NCBI GenBank assembly: GCA_036939755.1 | Contig: JALLAZ010000492.1 | Location: 1-14,859, forward strand | Direction: 5' to 3' | Length of the DNA: 14,859 nt | Source: Stephanodiscus triporus | Lineage: Eukaryota; Bacillariophyta; Thalassiosirophyceae; Thalassiosirales; Thalassiosiraceae | Part shown: piece by piece, positions 1 through 7,310 of the stretch | Position numbering within the stretch: the stretch's first letter is position 1 | Layout: every line of letters begins with the position of its first letter | Made by a program: the position numbers and the translations under genes | The notes under the pieces: generated by a model | What the model saw: the letters and a program-made list of their open reading frames with translations, nothing else | Database searches by the model: none | Told to the model about the DNA's origin: nothing

Positions 1-333
1 TGGGCTATCTATCGTACTTTTACGTTAAATTTATTTTAGCGAATAGAGTAAGTTAAGCGAAAAAAGAAAGCGATCTACATACCGCAGATGTCTTGTATCG
101 TAGAGTAGAACGAAGAGGTGGTGACGCCCCTTCTCTCTTGAGGCTCCACGTGGAAACATAGGTTTGTAGGAGTGCACTGACCGCGGCGTAAGTACCATAG
201 TACTCTACTATCTACGTACTGGGTATCTCTTGGTAGACACCTGACCTATGTACAACATAGAGCAGCCAGCATGCCTCATAACTAGTCCGCCCGACGAGGG
301 ACCTAAAACACCACCAATCAGACTTGAAGAGCC
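1..333. other. upstream region of the thiolase gene, no gene seen
   Basis: No convincing coding region on either strand; the minus-strand frames reaching into this stretch are the reverse of thiolase codons. It contains the octamer GTAGAGTA near 101 and its inverse TACTCTAC near 200, followed by ACGTACT. These resemble the outer ends of the transposon inverted repeats near 11042 and 14630. They may be a small non-autonomous relic or chance low-complexity sequence. The thiolase promoter must lie here, but I see no clear core promoter motif. Confidence 0.5.
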
Positions 334-1668
334 ATGACGCGAAGTGCCGGCGAAACATCTCACCATCCACGTGATGCAGTCGTAGTCCAGGCCATACGAA
401 CCCCTCTCTGCCGCGCGCGCAAAGGAGGATTGGCCAATCGACCTCCCTCCGCTCTCCTCGCATCGGTTCTTCGTGGAGTCCTCCTTAAAGATCCTCAACA
501 AACGAAAGCCGAGCCCGACGATGGCGACTATTTGATTCCTCCCAACTCTGTGCAAGACATTTGCGTTGGCAACGTTCTTTCCCCTCCAACTGCCGCCGTT
601 TCTTTTCGAATGGCCGCGCTCTCATCTGGAATTCCGCATACCGCCTCTCTATCCACTACCAATCGTCAGTGTTCGTCAGGATTGCAAGCGATCGCTAACA
701 TTGCCTTTGCAATACAGACGGGTTCAATCAATGTAGGAATTGGTGAGAGACATTCGATTAAAACGCCAGTTTGTGACACAACTTGGCCCTCATTGTCACG
801 CTTGTTTTCTTCTGTTCAATTTTCTATCCCAGGCGCTGGCGTAGAAAGTATGAGTATGAACCCTATGCACAAGTTGTACGAGGAGCACCCGCCAGAAGTT
901 GATTGGGACGAAATTAAGGAAAGTCGCAATTTCAGCGAGGCAATGGATTGCTTGATACCCATGGGCGTGACGTCAGAAAACGTTTCTAAGAAGTATCATT
1001 TGGATAGGAGGTCACTAGACGAATTTGCAGAAAGGTCGCATCAAAAGGCAGCAAAGGCTCAGTCATTGGGGAAGTTCAAATCAGAAATCATTTCTGTTAG
1101 TGGCATTTCTCAAGATGATGGAATTCGTCCAGCCACCACAGCGGATAAGCTGGCCAAATTGACACCCGTGTTTGATAAAGATCATGGGTCAACCACTGCG
1201 GGTAACTCATCCCAGTTGACGGATGGAGCGGCGGCGGTGTTGCTCATGAGCAGGGAAGAGGCGGTAAAGAGAAATTTGCAAATCTTGGGAGTTTTTCGTT
1301 CGTTTGCTGTTGAGGGAGTTCCGCCAAAGGTTATGGGCATTGGACCTGTCTATGCTATTCCATCTGCTCTCGAGAAAGCGGCCTTATCATCGGATGATAT
1401 TGATGTGTACGAAATCAATGAAGCATTTGCATCCCAGGCATATTATTCTGTGCAAACTCTCAAAATTAATCCGTCAAAAGTGAACCCTAACGGGGGTGCT
1501 ATAGCCCTTGGCCATCCTTTAGGCTGTACGGGTGCACGCATGGTAGTCTCGCTGCTGCACGAAATGAGGAGGGAGAAGAAGAGAAGAGGAGTGGTGAGCA
1601 TGTGCATAGGCACGGGAATGGGCGCGGCAGCTGTTTTTGAGGCAGAGGACGTGAGATCATCTCTTTGA
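334..1668 (+). CDS. 3-ketoacyl-CoA thiolase (acetyl-CoA acyltransferase), two exons
   Basis: Cleaves 3-ketoacyl-CoA with CoA in the last step of fatty-acid beta-oxidation. The fold is recognisable throughout: the nucleophile Cys113 in [39 protein letters not shown] with the catalytic His, and a second catalytic Cys in CIGTGMG near the C-terminus. Read straight through, the frame gives 444 residues with a 30-residue insertion that breaks the conserved [10 protein letters not shown]. Removing a GT-AG intron at 743-832 restores that motif and gives 414 residues, normal for the family. The ATG at 334 precedes [13 protein letters not shown], the usual thiolase beginning. I see no PTS2 nonapeptide at the N-terminus. 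The protein ends in SSL, a weak PTS1-like tripeptide, so a peroxisomal location is plausible but inferred. It converges on the acetyltransferase, with 69 bp between stop codons. Confidence 0.93.
   Translation: MTRSAGETSHHPRDAVVVQAIRTPLCRARKGGLANRPPSALLASVLRGVLLKDPQQTKAEPDDGDYLIPPNSVQDICVGNVLSPPTAAVSFRMAALSSGIPHTASLSTTNRQCSSGLQAIANIAFAIQTGSINVGIGERHSIKTPVCDTTWPSLSRLFSSVQFSIPGAGVESMSMNPMHKLYEEHPPEVDWDEIKESRNFSEAMDCLIPMGVTSENVSKKYHLDRRSLDEFAERSHQKAAKAQSLGKFKSEIISVSGISQDDGIRPATTADKLAKLTPVFDKDHGSTTAGNSSQLTDGAAAVLLMSREEAVKRNLQILGVFRSFAVEGVPPKVMGIGPVYAIPSALEKAALSSDDIDVYEINEAFASQAYYSVQTLKINPSKVNPNGGAIALGHPLGCTGARMVVSLLHEMRREKKRRGVVSMCIGTGMGAAAVFEAEDVRSSL
743..832 (+). other. 90-bp intron of the thiolase gene, stop-free and a multiple of three
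   Basis: Donor GTGAGA at 743 and acceptor TATCCCAG ending at 832. Splicing is phase 1: the G at 742 joins GC at 833-834 to make Gly, giving [10 protein letters not shown], which is conserved across thiolases. The intron is 30 codons long with no in-frame stop, so an unspliced transcript would still encode a full-length protein with a 30-residue insert next to the active-site loop. Confidence 0.88.
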
Positions 1669-1737
1669 TAGTCTATTTGAAAAAGTAGCATCGCACTTAT
1701 TGAGTTGACTGAATTATAGTCATATCGTACTTCTGCG

Positions 1738-2550
1738 CTAAAACATCGTCTTTATCAATCTTTTTCTAAGCAAATAATGAGGCCGTGACTCTTCTTTTCT
1801 TCTTTCAGAAACTGTCGCATTTCTCATTTGCAAGCTTCCCAATCCATCTACCGGAGTGGAGTAGTAACCGCACTTTACGAAAAACGACAATGCATTTTTG
1901 TTGTTTGGATCAACATCCACAAAAATTGAATCGTCATTCCAAACATCGGCTGCTAATCGTTCACATCTTTCAACAAGAGCCTGGCCTATTCCTTTCTTTC
2001 GGTGAGTGGATTTCACACAGAGAACTCCAACTGTTGGTTGAGGTCTCAATTCAAGCTCTGTTGCAATTGCACCGTTTTCACCACTTCTGTCTTCGTAGTA
2101 AGACGGGCAGAGTGACATGCCCATTTCAACAATCCCGACGACGTCATCCCGCCCTCGCAACTGCTGATTGGTGTCTTCATCTTGATAGCATTCCTTCGCA
2201 ACAAGGATACAGTATTTCTTCCCTCGCAATCTTCTCACGGTATCAATATATTGTTTGAACGTGTATTCTTCTGTGAGAGACTTTTCAATCACATTCCACC
2301 GCAGTGCATCTATTTTTGATTGGAAATATTGACGCTGCACGCGGCTGTTGCTACTTGCCCGCGCATCCAAGTCTGCCACTGGCGCATCAAAAGTGTTTAC
2401 AATGAGCGATGCCAACTGGCGATAGTCTCTAATAGATGATGGCGGTGAAATAAGAAGTGCTCGTATCTCACGAACGAATGCGTTCAAAAGTAATGACGCG
2501 TACAGGATATTATGAATCATGCACGATCCTTTCGTTGGTGATGAGCTCAT
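1738..2550 (-). CDS. GNAT-family N-acetyltransferase
   Basis: A 270-residue single-exon protein. The C-terminal half carries the GNAT acetyl-CoA-binding core: a beta strand [11 protein letters not shown] followed by the pyrophosphate-binding loop [17 protein letters not shown] (motif A, R/Q-x-x-G-x-G/A), then [21 protein letters not shown] (motif B, with the typical N-x-x-A-x-x-F-x-x-x-G-[FY]). The substrate cannot be read from sequence. The N-terminus has a second Met at residue 11 that begins a hydrophobic stretch ([18 protein letters not shown]). This could be a signal peptide with an alanine-phenylalanine junction like that of diatom plastid preproteins, but it is weak. A tail-to-tail neighbour is the thiolase. 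The promoter is shared or adjacent with the divergent ankyrin gene. Confidence 0.82.
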   Translation of the reverse strand: MSSSPTKGSCMIHNILYASLLLNAFVREIRALLISPPSSIRDYRQLASLIVNTFDAPVADLDARASSNSRVQRQYFQSKIDALRWNVIEKSLTEEYTFKQYIDTVRRLRGKKYCILVAKECYQDEDTNQQLRGRDDVVGIVEMGMSLCPSYYEDRSGENGAIATELELRPQPTVGVLCVKSTHRKKGIGQALVERCERLAADVWNDDSIFVDVDPNNKNALSFFVKCGYYSTPVDGLGSLQMRNATVSERRKEESRPHYLLRKRLIKTMF

Positions 2551-2833
2551 ACCAGTGTCCGTTTCGTTATGTTATTTGTCGCCAAACACGAAAGCAGCCA
2601 AAGCAACGATCCTCGTCAACTAGTACGATGATTGAAAATGTGGAGATTGATAAAGGAGTAAGAGCCCGTGGCGTGGCGTTGTTAGGCACTCCGTATTTTT
2701 TAGGCTAGTGTCTTATGTCTTTTACATGCCGTTGTACCATAATATACACGACTCGGAACTTGGACTCTCGACTCAACCCTACCACAGCTTTACTCACTCA
2801 CATAGTTAACCGTCCCACACAGAATCGTCTCAA
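2551..2833. promoter_or_regulatory. divergent intergenic region between the acetyltransferase and ankyrin genes
   Basis: About 283 bp between two divergently transcribed genes, so it must hold both promoters (349 bp if the ankyrin protein starts at 2900). No gene or clear repeat is seen. The plus-strand frames crossing it have no recognisable protein character. Confidence 0.45.
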
Positions 2834-3424
2834 ATGCTGTGGTCCATACCGACAAGATCACACCGAACCGGCGAAGCTTCGTCTTATGCAAAGCTCGTCA
2901 TGTTATGTCTTTGCTGCATGATGTTGGTAGTCGGTGCGTCGTCAGAACCAGAGGAAGAAAATTCTGAATACTTTTTTGCCTGTTCGGGTGGAGAGTTATC
3001 GACAGCAAAAATGCTGCTAGAGAAAGATCGCTCGCTAGCACACGCAACAACCAAGAATGGCGAACACTGCCTCCATCTCACCGCTCTCAGTGGAAGTGCT
3101 GAAATAGCTAAGCTAGTTTTAGATGCTGGCGCTGACCCTGACATTAGATCAACATGGGATTCAGGTCTCCGCATGCACCCATTGTCTTGGGCTACATTCT
3201 ATGGTCGACATGAAATTATTGAATTGCTATTGAAGTATGGCGCCAACGTGAATGCCGATTTTGATTTGGGCGGAGAAGCCCAGAAGGCTACAGTCTTGGA
3301 TGTGGTTGAGAAAATATTGCTCGGGACAAAGGACGAGGAAGAAAAAGAGAGATTCGTCAAAACGAGGAATATTTTGGTTAAGAATGGGGCAAAGAGGTAT
3401 GCAACTATGGAACCGGAGTTGTGA
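2834..3424 (+). CDS. small ankyrin-repeat protein with a probable signal peptide
   Basis: A 196-residue frame. From Met23 (position 2900) it starts with MLCLCCMMLVVGASSEPEEE, a textbook short signal peptide with a small-residue cleavage site, so translation may begin at 2900 and give 174 residues. After it come three ankyrin-type repeats: SEYFFACSGGELSTAKMLLE, then GEHCLHLTALSGSAEIAKLV followed by LDAGADPDIR, then HPLSWATFYGRHEIIELLLK followed by YGANVNADFD. The last segment is a degenerate cap with a charged KDEEEKERF helix. Ankyrin repeats bind other proteins. A stand-alone secretory-pathway version is unusual, because most act in cytosol or nucleus. No targeting motif after the signal (such as a leading Phe) points to the plastid. 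Partner and function are unknown. Confidence 0.75.
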   Translation: MLWSIPTRSHRTGEASSYAKLVMLCLCCMMLVVGASSEPEEENSEYFFACSGGELSTAKMLLEKDRSLAHATTKNGEHCLHLTALSGSAEIAKLVLDAGADPDIRSTWDSGLRMHPLSWATFYGRHEIIELLLKYGANVNADFDLGGEAQKATVLDVVEKILLGTKDEEEKERFVKTRNILVKNGAKRYATMEPEL

Positions 3425-3850
3425 AATTTCTTGACTAACGTCACCAATCCCTCAACTGCAGCATATGGTATGAAATAAGGCTGCAACAAGTGGCGCCTTT
3501 CAGTCTGACACCACCGCTCAATGTGTGGAGTCAATCAAATCGTTTTAGGTTTGGAGGAGACTCCTAATAAAGCCCGCGCAAACCCTCTTACCAATACAGA
3601 GACGGCTTAACTTGGTACTATTATTTGGCTTCATTACTATTGGCATAACGTCCGACATGTTCTGTGACAAGTGTAGGCATTTTTTTTGCTCTTCCTACTC
3701 TTTACAACCACACTGCTCTCCCCACCGTGAACCTGAATGTTGTTGTAATGACCGGTAATCTGTCGCACGGTATTGAATGAATGGATCCGCCAAATCGAGT
3801 CAAGAAATTCAATAGTGACCATCACCAACTTATCTACCGACATCGATGCT
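3425..3850. other. intergenic region between convergent genes, no gene seen
   Basis: This 426-bp stretch holds the 3' ends of the ankyrin gene (plus) and the pseudouridine synthase (minus). The short frames across it on both strands have random-looking composition. No tRNA cloverleaf or repeat was recognised. Confidence 0.45.
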
Positions 3851-5564
3851 TCATTCTTCCGCTTCCATGAACTTCTTCGCCCTAGATCTTTCTCGTTCTA
3901 TAAAAGATTGAAACTTTTCTGGCAACTCAATCCTTGCCTTTACTATTACCATTCCAGTGTCTGCATCCTCCCGCAACATTGCATCGCCATGACTCTGAAC
4001 ACTCCTGTCCATGTCACGCCATATTTTACGGCCAGAAGGTGTATTGTAGAATGGGTGCTCTAGCTCGATTTCGTTTGAACATAGAAATAAGCCACGTTCA
4101 CGAAAGCGCAAAGCTGATTCGTCTTCATCGTCGTATGTCGTGTCACCAATAATTGGGCTCTTGCAAACCCAAGCCTGTCGATCACAAAGAGAGATTAAGA
4201 CTTATGTCACACAAAAAAATGAAATTTTACACCTCTCACGCACCATGTGTCTTCGCAACTGATGATAGCGGCCTGCACAACGATTAATTAGGGTTGAGCA
4301 CTAAATATAGAAAATAAATAAATCAAATTCTGCAACGATTCTCGCCTGTCTCTGGCTTCAGTTCAAGCAATGTAAGCTGTCCATTCTTTCCCCGTAGCGA
4401 ATGAACTTTCTGTAACCGTCTCCATTTGGTTATTGCTGACTTTCCGTCTAAATCATGATTGATGGTGTACCATTTGGAGGGCGATTCTTCATTCTCCTGA
4501 GGAATTGGAGAGCCATTTACAATGGCACAATAGGTCTTCCTAGCTTTGCGGTATTCAAACTGCTGAGCGAGATGTACTGCTGCGGATTTTGTTTTCGCCA
4601 CAACCATTAGCCCAGAAGTTGGCCTATCCAGTCGATGCACGGGGTGGGGTCGTTTCAGAGGAACATTTTGATCGTCGTCATCGAAGCCAATTGTAAAATT
4701 GGAGGGCATCAATACAAAAGATAGGGCGGATAGCAGCGTGTCTCGTCCGTGCCCACCAGCCCTGGCGCCACCACCTCGTCCACCTTCTGCTCGATACACT
4801 ACTATGCCAGCAGGTTTGTTGACAATGGCCATGTGATCATCTTCAAATACTACTGGCACTTCAAATGGAGGTGGTCGGTATGGTACGCCTTCGACCGCGT
4901 AGTAATCTGACCCGGCGCGGCGTTGAAAGCCAATAATATCTCCTGGATATACCCTCGCTATGACTTTTCCCAGCTCATTGAATTCGAGAGCGTCATTTTT
5001 GTCTTTACAGCGACATAAACATATCGAGCGTTGCCGAATGGCTTTCCGAGCACGAGATTGCGTTGGGTATTTTTCCGGATCAAGCATCATCAGTGCCACA
5101 GGAAGAGTAACATTTTGGGCTCCCAATCGTAGCCTCGTTATATCCTCTATAGAAAAAAGCTTCGACAGTGATATTGAGTCTACTCCTCCGTCGCTTGCAT
5201 CAAGGAAGCCATCCGATGGAACGCGGTAAAAGTTGGTAACAATCAATCCCTGGGCCGTTCCATTTATGGCAGCGACTGGAGTTTCATAATCTACCGCATC
5301 GCCTTTGTCCGATAGTAACACGCGATTATCAGACGAGGCGAACGGCTGCTTCAAAATTTTGTTTCTCCGAAATACTCGTTGCTCGGATACTCTCAATTGA
5401 TTCTTGGAATGTCTGTATCGTCCCAGTTGCATCCCAAGTAAGTTCTCGTGTGCATGTTGAAAGCCGAACACAACCGAAGGCCCGGAAAGTAATAAACACA
5501 GCTTCATCGCGATTGAAACGCGAGACTGATTGATCGCGATGGGATATGTTACAGCTAAAGACAA
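3851..5564 (-). CDS. RluA-type RNA pseudouridine synthase, three exons, probably plastid-targeted
   Basis: Isomerises specific uridines in RNA to pseudouridine. Exons on the minus strand: 5564-4346, 4272-4244 (29 nt) and 4174-3851, total 1572 nt or 523 residues. An S4-like RNA-binding region lies around residues 165-215. The catalytic domain has FEDDHMAIVNKPAGIVVY and the active-site HRLDRPTSGL with catalytic Asp313. Splicing gives KPETGRYHQLRRHM followed by AWVCKSPIIGDTTYD, matching the family motif TGR-x-HQ-[IL]-R and the downstream GD-x-x-Y. Without splicing the frame ends at ENRCRI just before that motif. A hydrophobic leader starts at Met20 (position 5507): MKLCLLLSGPSVVFGFQ, with a phenylalanine right after the predicted cleavage, as in diatom plastid preproteins. 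Start at 5564 or 5507 cannot be settled. The RNA target is unknown. Confidence 0.87.
4175..4243 (-). other. 69-bp intron 2 of the pseudouridine synthase gene
   Basis: Minus strand donor GTGCGT at 4243 follows CAC ATG. The acceptor TCGACAG ends at 4175 and the next exon starts GCT TGG GTT TGC. Phase 0 splicing joins RRHM to AWVCKSPIIGD. A stop occurs soon after the donor if the intron is read through. Confidence 0.8.
4273..4345 (-). other. 73-bp intron 1 of the pseudouridine synthase gene, likely GC-AG
   Basis: Read on the minus strand, the exon ends GAGACAG and the next bases are GCGAGA. The acceptor is TTGTGCAG. Joining G to GC at 4272-4271 gives Gly and then CGC TAT CAT CAG, so the protein reads ETGRYHQLRR exactly as the family requires. 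The nearest GT donor, at 4336-4335, would add three residues (ENR) inside TG-R-x-HQ and so is less likely. Confidence 0.68.
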
Positions 5565-6075
5565 TTCTGATTATCGTGCTCGCATACCTTAATCAATGCA
5601 TATTCAATGCATAACCATGTATTTTGTATTTTACTTTTTGATATGATGTGCGCAAAGTGGAAAAGGCACCACATCCCTTATTTTTTTTAGTCTCTCTCTT
5701 TTTTTTACTTAAGAGAGTGCGTGGTTGTCTGTGACTGCATTACACTCTTATTCCTACGTAGGAATTCATATGAAGTAAGCGGAAGTGGTGTGTGAAAGTA
5801 GGTACATAACGCGCCATTCATCATCACTGACATGCGACATCTTCTCTCAGTCCACACAATACACAACACACCCTCGCTCCTTCGCCTGTCTGACATTGTC
5901 CATTGACCATTGACCATTCGTTGACTCCCCCGGGGAGCGCTCCTCATGAGATTGCATTGCGCCTCTCGTCATTATATATTGCCCCGAGCCCAACAAGGAG
6001 ATTACCGCATCGCATCCCCCATCCCTCGCTAGGCAACAGCCCTCCCTCGCCAAAGAGGCAAGAGCACTCGGACCA
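5565..6075. promoter_or_regulatory. divergent intergenic region between pseudouridine synthase and carrier-like genes
   Basis: A 511-bp divergent promoter region. It holds T-rich runs (about 5625-5710), a perfect 16-bp palindrome at 5750-5765, a short direct repeat of CCATTGA near 5895-5915, and a C/G palindrome CTCCCCCGGGGAG near 5927. Composition rises sharply in GC toward 6076. No gene was recognised in it. Confidence 0.5.
5750..5765. promoter_or_regulatory. perfect 16-bp palindrome ATTCCTACGTAGGAAT
   Basis: The 16 bases equal their own reverse complement. It lies between two divergent genes, about 185 bp upstream of the first start of the pseudouridine synthase (5564) and 310 bp upstream of the carrier-like gene. 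Such a site could bind a homodimeric regulator. Function is inferred from symmetry alone. Confidence 0.35.
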
Positions 6076-7230
6076 ATGTCATCGCCAGCAGATGAGCCGA
6101 GCGCGAACGCCGGCGGCATCGACGACGACGACGGCCGCGAGGCGATGTCGTCCGAGCTCGGGGCGTCGATACTCGTCGCGTACCGATCGATCGGGCTCGG
6201 GACCTTCGGCGCGGCGATGAGATTCGCGGGCATGCCCCTCGAGAAGATCGCGCTCTTCATGAACTCGTCCCAGGTCACCGGATCGAATCAATTCGCGCAG
6301 AGCATCCGGCTCACGTTCAGGGAGGGGCCGCTCGCGCCCTACCGCGTCGTTGGACCAGCGAGCCTCGTCGCGTGGTTCATGGCCTACTCGGTCATGGGCA
6401 TGTCGTTCCAGTTCTTCGATCGCGTCCTGAGCGCGGGACTCGGCGTGGATCCCGTCTGGTACGGGAGGGAGGTCATGGATCCGCCCACGACGCTGCCCCC
6501 CGGCGCGCGCGGCGAGGACGGCGAGGACGGAGACGACGGAGACGCGACGGGCGACACGTCGTCCCGCCGGGCCAGGACCGTGGCGAAGACGATACTCGCG
6601 CCCGTCCTCGCGGCGTCCCTGGAGTCGGTGGTGGCCAATCGGGCCGAGGTGCAGCGATACTTCGGCCCGCCGAGGCTGGCCGAGCTCGAGGCCCGACTCG
6701 GATGGAATCCGATATCGCGGTACCTGTTCGCGCCCGCGTACGGGGCCAACGTCGCGAGGAACGTCATCATGTGCAACACGTCCTTCATCCTCACGCCGAT
6801 CACGTACAAGCTGTACTTCCCCCAGGAGCGCAAGTCCCAGGGATCGCTCTTCTGTTACGGCATGGGCATGAACTTCGCGATGAACGCGGTGGCGATCACA
6901 CAGCAGGCGCTGTGGGGGCGATGCCTCGACTACGCGGCCCAGAACGGGGGTAGGAACATCGATTACGGCGAGGTGATAAGGACGTCCCTGAAGAAGGAGG
7001 GATTCGCCGCCTTCTTCACCGTTCCCAAGTGGTTCTCCCGTATATTGATGAACGCTCCCGTCCAGGGATCGTTGCCGTGGTTTTACAACAATGTTTTGCC
7101 GCTGGGGGAAGAGAGCGTATTTAAATTTGCGCGATGGGCTAGTTCATCGTCGTCGCCTTCGACGAGCTATGGACCGGGGGGGAAGAAGCAGACGGGGATA
7201 ATCTCATGCGAGAGCAGAGAGATGCAGTGA
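6076..7230 (+). CDS. mitochondrial-carrier-like membrane protein, strongly GC-rich
   Basis: A 384-residue single-exon frame beginning ATG TCA TCG. Several segments look like divergent carrier repeats: a helix followed by RLTFREGPLAPYRVVGPASL near residues 75-95, a second ARNVIMCNTSFILTPITYKL, and EVIRTSLKKEGFAAFFTVPK followed by WFSRILMNAPVQGS, which recalls the I-x-K-x-EG-x-x-x-[LF][FY]-x-G-x-x-P-x-x-x-R-x-x-x-x-A-P pattern of the mitochondrial carrier family. The canonical P-x-[DE]-x-x-[KR] signatures are degenerate; PLEKIA near residue 54 is the closest. An acidic GEDGEDGDDGD loop lies near residues 148-158. Substrate and organelle are unknown. The coding bases are nearly all G/C at third positions until about 7080, after which composition returns to the local average. 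It converges on the phosphate exporter with 80 bp between stops. Confidence 0.6.
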   Translation: MSSPADEPSANAGGIDDDDGREAMSSELGASILVAYRSIGLGTFGAAMRFAGMPLEKIALFMNSSQVTGSNQFAQSIRLTFREGPLAPYRVVGPASLVAWFMAYSVMGMSFQFFDRVLSAGLGVDPVWYGREVMDPPTTLPPGARGEDGEDGDDGDATGDTSSRRARTVAKTILAPVLAASLESVVANRAEVQRYFGPPRLAELEARLGWNPISRYLFAPAYGANVARNVIMCNTSFILTPITYKLYFPQERKSQGSLFCYGMGMNFAMNAVAITQQALWGRCLDYAAQNGGRNIDYGEVIRTSLKKEGFAAFFTVPKWFSRILMNAPVQGSLPWFYNNVLPLGEESVFKFARWASSSSSPSTSYGPGGKKQTGIISCESREMQ

Positions 7231-7310
7231 TACAACTTTATGCCCATATTTAATACGGTTAAAAATAATAGTGTTGAATAACTAGACATCAAGACTGTTT
7301 ACTGCCCGCT

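Noticed and set aside
208..555. Minus-strand frames across the thiolase start
   Set aside because: No recognisable domain and fully overlapped by conserved thiolase codons on the other strand.
6372..6953. 193-residue plus-strand frame, and a 149-residue minus-strand frame at 6384-6833, inside the carrier-like gene
   Set aside because: Both are Arg/Gly/Ala-rich by-products of the very high GC3 of the real gene. They have no family motif, and the carrier-like frame is longer and has structured hydrophobic segments.
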